Source of the DNA: Polynucleobacter sp. JS-Safj-400b-B2
Lineage (GTDB): Bacteria > Pseudomonadota > Gammaproteobacteria > Burkholderiales > Burkholderiaceae
Assembly (NCBI RefSeq): GCF_018881975.1
Contig: NZ_JACVPJ010000002.1
Location: 248,001 to 312,000 of the forward strand
Direction: 5' to 3'
Length of the DNA: 64,000 nt
Of this stretch, positions 1 through 8,293 are shown one piece after another. Position 1 is the stretch's first letter; each line of letters starts with the position of its first letter. The notes beneath the pieces were generated by a model that made no database searches, had not been told where the DNA came from, and was given only the letters and a program-made list of their open reading frames with translations. The translations under genes and the position numbers were made by a program.

Positions 1-119
1 ACGCCCATTGTCACGGCACCGCTTGATTTAATTTTGTCCAACGTTGGGGATGCCGCCATTACATTTGCTGATACAACAAACATTGCCACTGACAAATATG
101 CCAAAGATTTGAGTTTCAT
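1..119 (-). CDS. Amino-acid ABC transporter periplasmic binding protein, N-terminal fragment
   Basis: Reading the minus strand from an ATG at 119 gives 39 codons running off the window edge. The product starts with a signal peptide (MKLKSLAYLSVAMFVVSANV, then MAA) followed by SPTLDKIKSSGAVTMG. That start is typical of GltI-type glutamate/aspartate binding proteins (SBP family 3), which deliver amino acids to an inner-membrane ABC importer. An AAAGGA ribosome-binding site lies six bases before the ATG, which fixes the start. The rest of the gene and any permease genes lie outside the window. The family call rests on the signal peptide and the LDKIKSSG opening only, so the exact substrate is not certain. 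Confidence 0.75.
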   Translation of the reverse strand, partial: MKLKSLAYLSVAMFVVSANVMAASPTLDKIKSSGAVTMG

Positions 120-279
120 TGAATATCCTTTTGTTAATCAAAATTTAGCGGTTATCGCAAAATCATTAATAAATTTGATAATACACTTTTCCATATCTAA
201 ACCGCAATCAATGGAATACCTAAGGGAAATAAGCAAAGGCCGTATAACCCCGTTAGGTAAACCTATTCGTAAGGGCATA

Positions 280-305
280 AAAAACCACCCCGAAGGGTGG
301 TTTTT
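280..305 (-). terminator. Intrinsic terminator of the porin gene with UUCG loop
   Basis: A 10-bp stem (281-290 with 295-304) has a four-base loop that reads UUCG on the minus strand and is closed by C-G, followed by a T run. It lies just after the porin stop. Because it is flanked by A and T runs it could also work on the plus strand. A smaller hairpin, CTAGC-GTAA-GCTAG on the minus strand (320-333), followed by TTTT, lies between it and the stop, giving a tandem pair. Confidence 0.9.
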
Positions 306-340
306 AATTCTAATTAAAACTAGCTTACGCTAGCCTTAAA

Positions 341-1570
341 TTAGAAAGTGTGACGTACACCAATAGCGTAGTTGCTTGTACCACCACCAGTTGTGGTAGA
401 GCCAGCAGCAGCTGTAGATGTCAAATGCTGACCATAGATAGCATACAAGTTTGTACGCTTGCTGAGGTAGTAGTTAGAACCTAACTGCCAGCCGTTAAAG
501 TTAGCTGTTGGTTGGTTTGTACCAAACGATGTGTAACGACCCAAACCAGCAGAAGCCCAAGCTTCTACAGTTGGAGTGATGTAACTACGAACACCGATCT
601 GCTCAGCAGAACGCTTGAGGTAGTAGTTTGTAGTGATTGTTGAAGTTGCTTTACGGCTTACATACTGTGCATATGCCTTCAAGATACCGAAGTCATAAGT
701 TGTACCAGCATAGAACTGGTTGTCTTGTACGTTTTGCGCACTTGCAAGGTTAGAAGCAGTTGCGCCGTTGGCTTGAGCGTTAGTCCAAATAGCAGTTGCA
801 GTTGGATCGCCATTGGCCACTGTCAATTGCTTGAAAGCCTGATAAGCAGCAGTGATGTAGAACTTATGGTATGTAAAATCAGCACCTAAACCCCAACCGC
901 TTGCATTTAAATTACCGCCAGTAGTCAGAATTGAAGAGCTAGTTTCTGTAGAATTTATGTTGTTCAATGTGTAGATTGCACTACCAGTGAAACCAGCAAA
1001 GTTATCAGACTTAACAGACAAAGTATTGGCTGTACGGTTTGTGAAACCAACGTTGTTTGTACCAGCGTTAGCAGCAGAAATACCTGTGGAACCAGCATAA
1101 ATTACGTTACCAGTCATGTTGTTGTATTGACCAGGATCAGTTACAGCACCAGCATTAAAGATTGGTGTGTATTGCAAACCGATAGCTGTTTGACCAATAC
1201 CGTTCTTTTTCAAACCAACAAAAGTTTGACGGTTAGACAAGCCACCGTTTTTATTGCCAGACAAGGTTTGGTCTTGTGGAGCTAATGCAAATTCAGCTGT
1301 AAAGAAAGCTGATGTGCCGCCGCCCAAATCTTCAACACCTTTGAAACCCAAACGGTTAGTTTGCTCAGCGCCTTGGCCGAATTGGTTTACTGTTGTTTTA
1401 GTTGTGCCGTTGTTGTAACCAGTAGCATTTCCTTTTGCTGAGTCTTGAACACGTGTGTTACCACCGATGTAACCAACGTCCAAGATACCGTAAACGGTTA
1501 CGCTGGACTGAGCTTGAGCAGCAGATGCAAATGCACCGATAGCTGCAACTGCTAATAGCGATTTTTTCAT
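341..1570 (-). CDS. Outer-membrane general porin, Burkholderiales type
   Basis: This 409-residue protein belongs to the Gram-negative trimeric porin family common in Burkholderiales (Porin_4 type). It forms a water-filled beta-barrel for small solutes in the outer membrane. A signal peptide is cleaved after AQA at about residue 20, and the mature protein opens QSSVTVYG, the usual first strand (VTVYGxxDxGY). The body is rich in Gly, Asn, Thr and alternating aromatic residues, and the chain ends in RHTF with the terminal Phe that outer-membrane proteins need for Bam recognition. A GGAG site precedes the ATG. A TTGACA box lies about 115 bases upstream and a strong terminator follows, so this looks like a single-gene, highly expressed unit. 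Solute selectivity cannot be read from the sequence. Confidence 0.95.
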   Translation of the reverse strand: MKKSLLAVAAIGAFASAAQAQSSVTVYGILDVGYIGGNTRVQDSAKGNATGYNNGTTKTTVNQFGQGAEQTNRLGFKGVEDLGGGTSAFFTAEFALAPQDQTLSGNKNGGLSNRQTFVGLKKNGIGQTAIGLQYTPIFNAGAVTDPGQYNNMTGNVIYAGSTGISAANAGTNNVGFTNRTANTLSVKSDNFAGFTGSAIYTLNNINSTETSSSILTTGGNLNASGWGLGADFTYHKFYITAAYQAFKQLTVANGDPTATAIWTNAQANGATASNLASAQNVQDNQFYAGTTYDFGILKAYAQYVSRKATSTITTNYYLKRSAEQIGVRSYITPTVEAWASAGLGRYTSFGTNQPTANFNGWQLGSNYYLSKRTNLYAIYGQHLTSTAAAGSTTTGGGTSNYAIGVRHTF

Positions 1571-1639
1571 TCTTTAAATCTCCAAAAATTAAAAGTAATG
1601 CCCAAATAAAACTGGGACCTATGAATTTTGCTTCTTTTG

Positions 1640-1689
1640 CCCCGCTAGACCGGGGGTCAGGGTATTTAGGAGTTCTTTTTGCTTGTCAA
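1640..1689 (-). promoter_or_regulatory. Candidate porin promoter and leader hairpin
   Basis: The minus strand holds a perfect TTGACA at 1689-1684. Possible -10 boxes are TAAATA (1668-1663, spacer 15) and AATACC (spacer 17), both imperfect. Downstream is a CCCCG/CGGGG hairpin (1640-1655), and a smaller CCCA/TGGG pair follows at 1601-1616, giving a structured leader of roughly 80 bases before the ATG. Confidence 0.45.
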
Positions 1690-1778
1690 AAGGTAGTTTT
1701 TTGGCTTTCTTCGTTGTATCTCGGCAACAAGACCATCGATTTCTGTCTTTTATAGGCTCCAGATGCCAAAATTGTCAT

Positions 1779-3242
1779 ATGGCAAGTCGCGAATTCTTAA
1801 AAATCCTTAGCTCAGCCCGTTTAGGTGATGTATCGGCGCAACAAAAATTGGCTCAAGCCTATTTAACTGGTGCTTTTAAAACCCCTATTCAACCTGCTAA
1901 CGCACTGATTTGGTTTGAAAAATCCTATTTTTCCATTACTAATCATGTACTTGAGAATAAAACTTCTAGTGACGCTGAAATTTTTGATCTTATAAGCCAA
2001 GTTGCGAACATTCCACTGGCTGAAACCTTTAACTCCCCCGCTTTTGCGTTTGGTTGGAGCTCCTTTTGGAGGTTGGCTGAATCTGGGGATGCATCTGATT
2101 TCAATTTTGCTGCCAAGTGGCAGCTTGTAGATCTATTAATTAATCCCGTCAATCAAGAAATTCAAACCCAATTGTTCGACTGGCTTAAAAAGAAGCCCTC
2201 ATCTTCAACACCAAAAAAAATAGCTTCTTTAGATTTTTCAAGCATTCAGAAGATAGCTAGACAATATTTGCAGGATCTTGCGGAGAGTAACTCTTCTTTT
2301 GCAAGCAACGCAAAAGAATTGCTAATTAAATTACAACCCAAGAACGAAGCACTATCTTCATTGTGGCAAGTCTGGCTTAACGAACAAAATGAAGACGCAT
2401 TAATTCAATCTGCTGAGCTTGGTTTAACGATTGCAAAACTAACTCTAGGTTTGCGCCTTGCGCAACTCGACGAAAGAGTCGAAGTGGCCGAAACAAAATC
2501 AAATGCCTCACTGAAGAAAGCCGCCTATTGGTTAGAGCTTGCTGCTAAAGATGGTGATCGCGATGCTTGGTATGCGCTTGGTGAAATTTATCGTCGCCCA
2601 CAGTTCTCTGGTTACAACGCTGTAGAGAGTGATCGCGCCATCGATCGCGCTGCTGATCTTGGCCATCCACAAGCGCAACTGCGTAAAGGCGCCAATCTTT
2701 GGCGCAAGCGCGAAAAGAATGAAGAGAAGGTTCGCGGTCTTCAAGCTTCCTATTGGGTATGGCAAGCACACCAGCAAGGTGTGCCAGAAGCAAAAGAATT
2801 GCTGAGCAAAATTTTAGAAAGTTGCCCTAATCCCAAATTGAATGAATGGTTTGAATTAGCTCAATGCGCTGAACAAGCGATTAATCACCATGCTGAACAC
2901 AAGCTAGATGAAGATTGGCTCTTGCTCTGTCATCGCATCATCATTGCAAACCAATTTAACTTCAGTAAAGCAGAGCTGTTGTTGTCTGAGGTGGGCCAGC
3001 TACAGCATGAACATTGTGTGGTGGTGGATATTCGCTGGGAATTGCCAAAAATCTTGCCTAGGTTGATTCAGATTGAAACTATCCAACAACGTCGCGCCCT
3101 TTTGGCTGCTGGAAAAGCATTTGCAGGATCAGAAATAGGTCTTGAGGGCAACCTCAGACAAAGACGCTATCGCTTTGACCGTGTCACCAAATGGCTAACG
3201 AATACTTTTTCCAAGAATCAAGTAGGCGTAGAAGTCGACTGA
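1779..3242 (+). CDS. Sel1-like (TPR-like) repeat protein
   Basis: This is a 487-residue helical protein with Sel1/TPR-like repeats. The N-terminus (SSARLGDVSAQQKLAQAYLTG) and the middle (AAYWLELAAKDGDRDAWYALG, then AIDRAADLGHPQAQLRKGANLW) show the A-x-G-x-x-x-A-x-x-x-L-G pattern. Such proteins usually act as adaptors; no enzymatic motif is visible. There is no signal peptide or membrane segment, so it is probably cytoplasmic. An in-frame TTG at 1683 would add 32 residues, but the ATG at 1779 begins right at the conserved part, although its ribosome-binding site is weak. The 3' end overlaps the end of convergent tatC by 25 bases. The specific role is unknown. Confidence 0.75.
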   Translation: MASREFLKILSSARLGDVSAQQKLAQAYLTGAFKTPIQPANALIWFEKSYFSITNHVLENKTSSDAEIFDLISQVANIPLAETFNSPAFAFGWSSFWRLAESGDASDFNFAAKWQLVDLLINPVNQEIQTQLFDWLKKKPSSSTPKKIASLDFSSIQKIARQYLQDLAESNSSFASNAKELLIKLQPKNEALSSLWQVWLNEQNEDALIQSAELGLTIAKLTLGLRLAQLDERVEVAETKSNASLKKAAYWLELAAKDGDRDAWYALGEIYRRPQFSGYNAVESDRAIDRAADLGHPQAQLRKGANLWRKREKNEEKVRGLQASYWVWQAHQQGVPEAKELLSKILESCPNPKLNEWFELAQCAEQAINHHAEHKLDEDWLLLCHRIIIANQFNFSKAELLLSEVGQLQHEHCVVVDIRWELPKILPRLIQIETIQQRRALLAAGKAFAGSEIGLEGNLRQRRYRFDRVTKWLTNTFSKNQVGVEVD

Positions 3243-4006
3243 TCTTCTGCATCTTCTTCAGATGGCTTGGGCACATAAAAACGGGCAATTAACAAGCCAA
3301 GCTCATAAAGCAGCGTCATTGGAACAGCTAGCAGTAATTGTGAGAGCACATCGGGCGGCGTCACAACTGCAGAAATGACAAAGGCGCCCACAATAACGTA
3401 AGGGCGAATTTCTTTCAGCTTGGCCAAGGGCACCATACCCATACGCACCAAGACAACCACTACAACAGGCACTTCAAAGGTAATACCAAACGCCAAGAAG
3501 GTTGTCATGGCAAAACTTAAATAGTTATCAATGTCGGTCGACATCTCCGCACCTAGGGGTGCGTTATAGCTAGCCATAAACTTAAATACCGTTGGAAATA
3601 CTAAAAAGTAAGCAAACGCCATACCAGTAATGAATAAGGTGTAGCTACTCACCACCAAAGGCAGAATGAGTTTTCTTTCGTGCAAATAGAGACCAGGCGC
3701 AATGAATGCCCAGAGCTGATACATCACCACAGGCAACGCAATCAGAAATGCCACGAGCATAGTGACTTTCATGGGCACAAAGAATGAGCCCGTGACATCA
3801 GTCACAATCATTTTTCCGCCAGCAGGCAAGGCCTCTAATAATGGTTGCGCAAACAGATGAAAAATATCTGGCGCCCAATAAACCAAACAAACGAATACAG
3901 CAATGATTGCTAAGGCTGACTTGATTACGCGATCGCGCAATTCAAATAAGTGGGATAGAAACGTTTCCTGTAATCCCGAGTCTTCAGTTGAATTATTTTC
4001 AGTCAT
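3218..4006 (-). CDS. tatC: Sec-independent protein translocase subunit TatC
   Basis: TatC is the core receptor of the twin-arginine translocase, which exports folded proteins carrying an RR signal peptide across the inner membrane. The 262-residue protein shows the N-terminal cytoplasmic signature SHLFELRDR (about residues 17-25), six hydrophobic segments, the LP-x-x-x-Y-Q-x-W-A-F-I-APGL motif, the FGITFEVP segment carrying the conserved Glu, and VTPPDV before the last helices. Length is normal. It is the last gene of tatABC. Its stop lies inside the end of the convergent Sel1-repeat gene, with no separate terminator visible. Confidence 0.97.
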   Translation of the reverse strand: MTENNSTEDSGLQETFLSHLFELRDRVIKSALAIIAVFVCLVYWAPDIFHLFAQPLLEALPAGGKMIVTDVTGSFFVPMKVTMLVAFLIALPVVMYQLWAFIAPGLYLHERKLILPLVVSSYTLFITGMAFAYFLVFPTVFKFMASYNAPLGAEMSTDIDNYLSFAMTTFLAFGITFEVPVVVVVLVRMGMVPLAKLKEIRPYVIVGAFVISAVVTPPDVLSQLLLAVPMTLLYELGLLIARFYVPKPSEEDAEDQSTSTPT

Positions 4007-4045
4007 GCGTAGATATTTTTATTCTTTTACTTTTACTGATTATTT

Positions 4046-4522
4046 TTATTTGAGAGCGCTGTGATGAAAGCGCTTCATTCTGGCAGCACCAGATTGCACA
4101 CGAGTACGGATGCCAGCAGAGCGCTTAAACCAAACTGGCCTTGCAGCACGGCGTACACCCCAACTATTACGGCCTTGGCGCTTAGTTTTGCGTAGCACTT
4201 CCTTCTCGTCGAGGGGCGGCTTTTCAAAGCTGGTTTCAAAGATATCTGCTTGATCGCTAAGATTGGCTCCAGCCTCTTGAGCAGTAGAGCTAATACTATT
4301 TTCAACTTCCTTCAGCGTGGCGGTAGTTTCTTCACGAAACTTTTTAAACTCTTCTACTTCCATCTGGCGATTGACTTCAGACTTGACGTCAGCCATATAA
4401 CGCTGCGCGCGTCCAAATAAATTACCAGCCATCCGAGCCACTTTAGGTAGACGCTCTGGACCAACTACCACCAAAGCAACTACCGCAATTAGCGCAAGCT
4501 TTGAAACTCCGATATCAATCAT
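4046..4522 (-). CDS. tatB: Twin-arginine translocase subunit TatB
   Basis: TatB forms the TatBC receptor for twin-arginine signal peptides. The 158-residue protein has one N-terminal membrane helix (about 4-21) followed at once by VGPERLP, the hinge motif that separates TatB from TatA, then an amphipathic helix and a long charged tail (KKFREETTATLKEVE). The far C-terminus is rich in Arg and poorly conserved, as in other TatB proteins. The gene lies between tatA and tatC. Confidence 0.95.
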   Translation of the reverse strand: MIDIGVSKLALIAVVALVVVGPERLPKVARMAGNLFGRAQRYMADVKSEVNRQMEVEEFKKFREETTATLKEVENSISSTAQEAGANLSDQADIFETSFEKPPLDEKEVLRKTKRQGRNSWGVRRAARPVWFKRSAGIRTRVQSGAARMKRFHHSALK

Positions 4523-4589
4523 TTAACCAGTCGTTTAAAAGCTGCATGTCTTTCTATTGCACCTCAGTTAGTTATAGCTTATTTGTTAC

Positions 4590-4811
4590 TTATTTATTGA
4601 CGTCTTTAGCCTGCACATCAACTGTCTTTTCTGCTGTTGCAGAACTTTGTTGAATTTGCTCTTTAGGCTCTTCAGAGGTTTTCATGCCATCTTTAAAACC
4701 TTTTACGGCGCCACCTAAGTCTGTGCCGATATTACGTAATTTTTTGGTACCGAATACCAACATCACGATAACCAAAACAATTAACCAATGCCAAATGCTA
4801 AATGAACCCAT
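4590..4811 (-). CDS. tatA: Twin-arginine translocase subunit TatA
   Basis: TatA oligomerises to form the translocation element of the Tat system. The 73-residue protein shows the TatA pattern: a short membrane helix ([16 protein letters not shown]), then [21 protein letters not shown], an amphipathic helix with the conserved FG hinge, and a charged C-terminal tail. It is the first gene of tatABC and lies 16 bases after hinT, so it is probably cotranscribed from the his-hinT side. Confidence 0.96.
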   Translation of the reverse strand: MGSFSIWHWLIVLVIVMLVFGTKKLRNIGTDLGGAVKGFKDGMKTSEEPKEQIQQSSATAEKTVDVQAKDVNK

Positions 4812-4827
4812 CTTTAATCTCCTTGGA

Positions 4828-5184
4828 TTATTTTTTCCAGGGGCGGGGACCGCCCATCACATGTAAGTGCAAGTGATAAACCTCCTGCCCACCATCCACA
4901 CCATTGTTTACCATTAATCTAAAGCCGCCATCCTTACCAGGACGACAACCTTGCTCATTGGCAAGACGGGGTGCTAATTCCATCATTCTACCTAGCAAAG
5001 GCGTATCTATGCTTTCTGCCGATGCCAACATGGGTATATGTTTTTTAGGAATTATCAGAAAATGAACAGGCGCTGCCGGATTGATGTCCCTAAAAGCATA
5101 GATTTCCTCATCCTCGTAGACCTTCTGGGATGGGATCAAACCTTGAGAAATCTTACAAAATAGGCAATTAGGGTCGTGTGACAT
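4828..5184 (-). CDS. hinT: HIT-family purine nucleoside phosphoramidase
   Basis: This HinT-type histidine-triad protein hydrolyses AMP-lysine and other adenosine phosphoramidates. The 118-residue chain carries the HIT motif H104-x-H106-x-H108 in [10 protein letters not shown] and ends RPWKK, close to the usual HinT C-terminus. The N-terminal CLFC-x-I-x-x-G motif and the conserved [12 protein letters not shown] segment are present. The start lies two bases after the hisE stop, so the gene is tightly coupled to the his genes. This placement between hisE and tatA is common in betaproteobacteria. Confidence 0.95.
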   Translation of the reverse strand: MSHDPNCLFCKISQGLIPSQKVYEDEEIYAFRDINPAAPVHFLIIPKKHIPMLASAESIDTPLLGRMMELAPRLANEQGCRPGKDGGFRLMVNNGVDGGQEVYHLHLHVMGGPRPWKK

Positions 5185-5186
5185 GC

Positions 5187-5588
5187 TTATTCTTTGTCAG
5201 CAGCTTTTCTAGCGGCCTTCTCTTCGATGCCAGAAGTGCCCAAACGACGGTCAAGCTCAGCAATAACATCTTCTGGGCGCAAGTTAAATTGAGACAGGGC
5301 TATCAAGCAGTGGAACCACAAGTCAGCCATTTCGCCCACCAGCAGTTTTTGCTGATCGGCCGCCAAATTAGAGTGCCGGGCATCTTTTGCTGCCATCACG
5401 GCCTCAGTAGCTTCCTCGCCAATCTTTTTCAAGATTCCATCATCACCCTTCGAAAAGAGTAAAACGGTATATGAAGTTTTAGGATCTGCATGACCCGCCT
5501 TAAAGGCATCACGACGTTGATCTACTACATCGGCCAAATGGGCAAATGCAGAATCGAGATTAGAGGATTTATTTGCAGAGCTAGTCAT
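5187..5588 (-). CDS. hisE: Phosphoribosyl-ATP pyrophosphatase HisE
   Basis: HisE performs step 2 of histidine synthesis, hydrolysing phosphoribosyl-ATP to phosphoribosyl-AMP. This is an all-alpha MazG-fold protein of 133 residues. The metal-binding motif [12 protein letters not shown] (E-x2-E-x-x-x-A-x-x-D) and the KIGEEATE helix are visible. The first 20 residues ([16 protein letters not shown]) are a short extension typical of Burkholderiales. It is a separate gene from hisI rather than the HisIE fusion of enterobacteria. The hisI stop lies 41 bases upstream. Confidence 0.95.
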   Translation of the reverse strand: MTSSANKSSNLDSAFAHLADVVDQRRDAFKAGHADPKTSYTVLLFSKGDDGILKKIGEEATEAVMAAKDARHSNLAADQQKLLVGEMADLWFHCLIALSQFNLRPEDVIAELDRRLGTSGIEEKAARKAADKE

Positions 5589-5629
5589 CTGGTCATTTTA
5601 TGTCTTTTAGGTTGAAGATCCTTGCTTCT

Positions 5630-6025
5630 CTATTTTTTTGCAACTGACTCATCAATCCAGGAGGTTGTTGTTGGGTCCAAACGCAGAAAGAAACAACTAT
5701 GTTCTCCCGTATGACATGCAATGCGATCTTTCTGCTCAACCAATAGCAAAATCGTATCGCCGTCGCAATCCAAACGAATTTCTTTTATTTTTTGGGTGTG
5801 GCCAGATTCTTCGCCCTTATGCCAAAGCTTTTGTCTAGAGCGAGTCCAATAGACCGCTTCGCCCAAACGTAATGTTTCTAAAAGGGCATCGCGATTCATC
5901 CAGGCCATCATCAATACATCGCCGCTATCAACTTCTTGCGCGATAACGGGCACGAGGCCTTGCTCATTCCAAGTCACAGCCTCAAGCAAAGCGAGTTCTT
6001 GTGGGTTTTTATTTGTATCTGACAT
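5630..6025 (-). CDS. hisI: Phosphoribosyl-AMP cyclohydrolase HisI
   Basis: HisI opens the purine ring of phosphoribosyl-AMP in step 3 of histidine synthesis. The 131-residue protein shows [17 protein letters not shown], the metal ligands in DCDGDT, and C-H-T-G-x-x-S-C-F near the C-terminus, which supplies zinc-binding Cys residues. Length fits a stand-alone HisI. Its usual upstream neighbour hisF is separated from it by the antisense hicAB pair, so hisI is about 730 bases from the hisF stop. The hisI-hisE-hinT-tat block may therefore need read-through across hicAB or its own promoter; none is obvious. Confidence 0.95.
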   Translation of the reverse strand: MSDTNKNPQELALLEAVTWNEQGLVPVIAQEVDSGDVLMMAWMNRDALLETLRLGEAVYWTRSRQKLWHKGEESGHTQKIKEIRLDCDGDTILLLVEQKDRIACHTGEHSCFFLRLDPTTTSWIDESVAKK

Positions 6026-6088
6026 TTGTTCAATTTTGACAGAATTGTTTTGTCCTAAGCAAATAAGCAGTTGCCGAAGACCTACCCC

Positions 6089-6136
6089 AATGACCCGCTG
6101 TCATTCAATGACACTTACCTTAATTGTGTGTATGAT
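6089..6136 (+). promoter_or_regulatory. hicAB promoter with palindromic operator
   Basis: An ATGACA -35 (6108-6113) and a TATGAT -10 (6131-6136) are separated by 17 bases. The perfect palindrome TGTCATT-C-AATGACA (6099-6113) covers the -35 box, and a further AATGAC half-site lies at 6089-6094. The ribbon-helix-helix domain of HicB is the likely ligand, giving the autorepression known for hicAB loci. A second TATAAT at 6149-6154 lies only six bases before the hicA ATG and could drive a near-leaderless transcript. Confidence 0.6.
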
Positions 6137-6160
6137 GTGTATAGAATTTATAATTCAGGA

Positions 6161-6343
6161 ATGAACAGCAAAGAACTACTCAAGGCGTTAGAAAAAGATG
6201 GTTGGGTTTTACGGGGCTCAAAAGGCTCTCATCATGTCTTCAATCACCCCCATAAAGGAGGACACATCACTGTTCCCCACCCCAAAAAGGATCTGGGAAC
6301 TGGATTGGTTCAAAAGCTACTGAAACAAGCGGGGATCAAATAA
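6161..6343 (+). CDS. hicA: Type II toxin HicA, mRNA interferase
   Basis: HicA toxins are small double-stranded-RNA-binding-like proteins that cleave mRNA. From the ATG at 6161 the product is 60 residues: MNSKELLKALEKDGW, then RGSKGSHHVF with the catalytic His at about position 24, then HPHKGGHITVPHPKKDLGTG. These are the hallmark HicA segments. An in-frame TTG at 6071 would add 30 residues unlike HicA and would run through the palindromic operator, so it is rejected. The gene precedes hicB by 11 bases and is inserted antisense in the his operon between hisF and hisI. Confidence 0.93.
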   Translation: MNSKELLKALEKDGWVLRGSKGSHHVFNHPHKGGHITVPHPKKDLGTGLVQKLLKQAGIK

Positions 6344-6354
6344 AGGAATAACTC

Positions 6355-6747
6355 ATGAAATATCCAATTGCAATTGAACCGGGTGGAGATAAGTTGGCGT
6401 GGGGCGTAATTGTTCCTGATATGCCAGGGTGCTTCTCAGCCGCTGACAGCGGAATCGATGAGGCGATTGAGAATGCCAAAGAAGCAATTGAGCTTTGGAT
6501 TGAAGCAGCTTTAGATGCTGGTCAAGATATACCCAAGCCCAGCTCCATTACTGATCTTCAGAAAAAGAAAGAGTTCAAAGGATATATCTGGGCAATTGCC
6601 GAGATTGACCCAGCTTTACTATCCGACGATATTGAAAGAGTGAATATCTCTTTACCAAAAAGAGTGCTGGCAAGATTGGATGCGAAGGCTAAATCCGCTG
6701 GTGAAAATCGCTCTGCTTTTATTGCACATATGGCGATTAGCGCTTAA
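6355..6747 (+). CDS. hicB: Antitoxin HicB with ribbon-helix-helix domain
   Basis: HicB neutralises HicA and represses the operon. The 130-residue protein has the HicB N-terminal RNase-H-like fold (KYPIAIEPGGDKLAWGVIVP, then DMPGCFSAADS, about residues 2-60) and a C-terminal ribbon-helix-helix DNA-binding domain (VNISLPKRVLARLDAKAKSA, about 97-128). It follows hicA closely with the spacing typical for a TA operon. Its stop lies only eight bases from the stop of convergent hisF, so hicAB fits tightly between his genes without disrupting them. Confidence 0.94.
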   Translation: MKYPIAIEPGGDKLAWGVIVPDMPGCFSAADSGIDEAIENAKEAIELWIEAALDAGQDIPKPSSITDLQKKKEFKGYIWAIAEIDPALLSDDIERVNISLPKRVLARLDAKAKSAGENRSAFIAHMAISA

Positions 6748-6755
6748 AACTCAGA

Positions 6756-7514
6756 CTAAATTCGAACCGGAATACCCTGGGCTGCCATATATTCTTTTGC
6801 TTGGCCAACAGTGAACTCACCATAGTGAAAAATACTGGCAGCCAAGACGGCATCTGCATGACCTTTGGTAATGCCATCGACCAAATGCTGCAAATTACCA
6901 ACGCCACCAGAAGCAATAACAGGTACTGATACTGCATCGCTTACAGCAGCAGTTAAGGATAGGTCAAAACCATTCTTGCTGCCATCGCGATTCATGCTGG
7001 TTAATAAAATTTCACCAGCACCGCGCTTGGCAACTTCCTTAGCCCACTGCACTACATCTATCCCCGTGGCCGTTCTGCCGCCATGAGTAAACACTTCCCA
7101 ATTACCCGCCTCAGTTTGTTTAGCATCTATCGCTACCACAATACATTGAGAGCCGTAATAAGCCGCCGCATCAGAGACTAAATCTGGATTGGCTACCGCA
7201 GAAGAATTCATGCTCACTTTGTCAGCGCCAGCATTGAGTAAGCGCCGCACGTCTGCAACTGCGCGCACACCACCGCCAACAGTTAAAGGAATAAAAACTT
7301 GAGATGCAACATCTTCAATGATATGCAAAATGAGATCGCGCCCATCGGAGGTCGCAGTGATATCCAAAAAGGTGAGCTCATCGGCACCTTGTGTGTCATA
7401 CCGTTTTGCAATCTCCACTGGATCACCGGCATCACGCAAACCAACAAAGTTCACACCCTTTACTACGCGCCCTGCAGTGACATCAAGACAAGGAATAATT
7501 CGCTTGGTTAACAC
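6756..7514 (-). CDS. hisF: Imidazole glycerol phosphate synthase cyclase subunit HisF
   Basis: HisF uses ammonia from HisH to convert PRFAR to imidazole glycerol phosphate and AICAR. The 252-residue (beta-alpha)8 barrel carries the catalytic Asp11 in IIPCLDV and Asp130 in VVAIDAK, exactly at the family positions, and both phosphate-binding loops (TVGGGVR and IASGGVGN). It starts with GTG, which overlaps the hisA stop by one base (TAGTG), so translation is coupled. Its stop faces the hicB stop. Confidence 0.97.
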   Translation of the reverse strand: MLTKRIIPCLDVTAGRVVKGVNFVGLRDAGDPVEIAKRYDTQGADELTFLDITATSDGRDLILHIIEDVASQVFIPLTVGGGVRAVADVRRLLNAGADKVSMNSSAVANPDLVSDAAAYYGSQCIVVAIDAKQTEAGNWEVFTHGGRTATGIDVVQWAKEVAKRGAGEILLTSMNRDGSKNGFDLSLTAAVSDAVSVPVIASGGVGNLQHLVDGITKGHADAVLAASIFHYGEFTVGQAKEYMAAQGIPVRI

Positions 7515-8275
7515 TAGAAAATATTCTTTGTGTACTTGAGGGTTAACTCATCAGCATATTTTTGAGCTATCGCAAGATCAAGATCACCGGCGTAAATAGA
7601 GCGCCCGGCGATCACGCCCATTACACCCTCTTCTTCAGCCTTGCAGAGCGCATCAATATCTTGATTATTAGACAGTCCGCCACTTGCGATGACCGGTATA
7701 CGAATCGCTTGAGCTAACTTGACTGTGGCATCAATGTTCACTCCCTTAAGCATGCCATCTCGCCCAATATCGGTATAAATAATGGCCTCAACGCCCCAGT
7801 CCTCAAATTTTTTAGCAAGGTCGATCACTTCATGGCCAGTAATTTTGCTCCAGCCGTCCGTAGCCACCTTGCCATCACGCGCATCCAACCCAACCATCAC
7901 ATGTCCAGGGAATGCCGTGCAGGCATCTTGCACAAAGCCTGGGTTTTTCACTGCAGCCGTACCAATAATGACTGTGCTGATACCGTCATCCAATAAACGC
8001 TCAATCGTTTCAAGATCACGTATGCCGCCACCGAGTTGCACGGGAATCTCATTACCCACTGCTTTGAGGATGGATTTGATTGCAGCCTCATTCTTTAACT
8101 TGCCTGCAAAGGCGCCATTTAGATCGACCAAATGCAAACGTCGTGCGCCTTTACTAATCCAATGCGCTGCCATCGCCCCTGGATCTTCAGAAAACACTGT
8201 GGCTTTGTCCATATCACCTTGTTCGAGTCGAACACAGTGGCCGTCTTTTAGATCAATCGCGGGAATCAGCAGCAT
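7514..8275 (-). CDS. hisA: ProFAR isomerase HisA
   Basis: HisA is the phosphoribosylformimino-5-aminoimidazole carboxamide ribotide isomerase, an Amadori-type step of histidine synthesis. The 253-residue barrel has the catalytic Asp8 (LIPAIDLK) and Asp131 (VGLDARDG), and the phosphate loops QLGGGIRD and IASGGLS. It lies between hisH and hisF in the order hisB-hisH-hisA-hisF. Its TAG stop shares a base with the hisF GTG start. Confidence 0.97.
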   Translation of the reverse strand: MLLIPAIDLKDGHCVRLEQGDMDKATVFSEDPGAMAAHWISKGARRLHLVDLNGAFAGKLKNEAAIKSILKAVGNEIPVQLGGGIRDLETIERLLDDGISTVIIGTAAVKNPGFVQDACTAFPGHVMVGLDARDGKVATDGWSKITGHEVIDLAKKFEDWGVEAIIYTDIGRDGMLKGVNIDATVKLAQAIRIPVIASGGLSNNQDIDALCKAEEEGVMGVIAGRSIYAGDLDLAIAQKYADELTLKYTKNIF

Positions 8276-8293
8276 AGCAAATGGTTAGAAGTA

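Noticed and set aside
34..333. Open frame of 99 codons on the plus strand
   Set aside because: It runs antisense to the start of the binding-protein gene and through the porin terminator, and has no family-like features.
6071..6160. Upstream extension of hicA from a TTG
   Set aside because: The added 30 residues do not resemble HicA, and the DNA there carries the promoter and palindrome.
7782..8288. Long antisense open frame (168 codons) across hisA
   Set aside because: Typical shadow of a real gene in another frame; hisA is certain and the antisense product has low-complexity composition.
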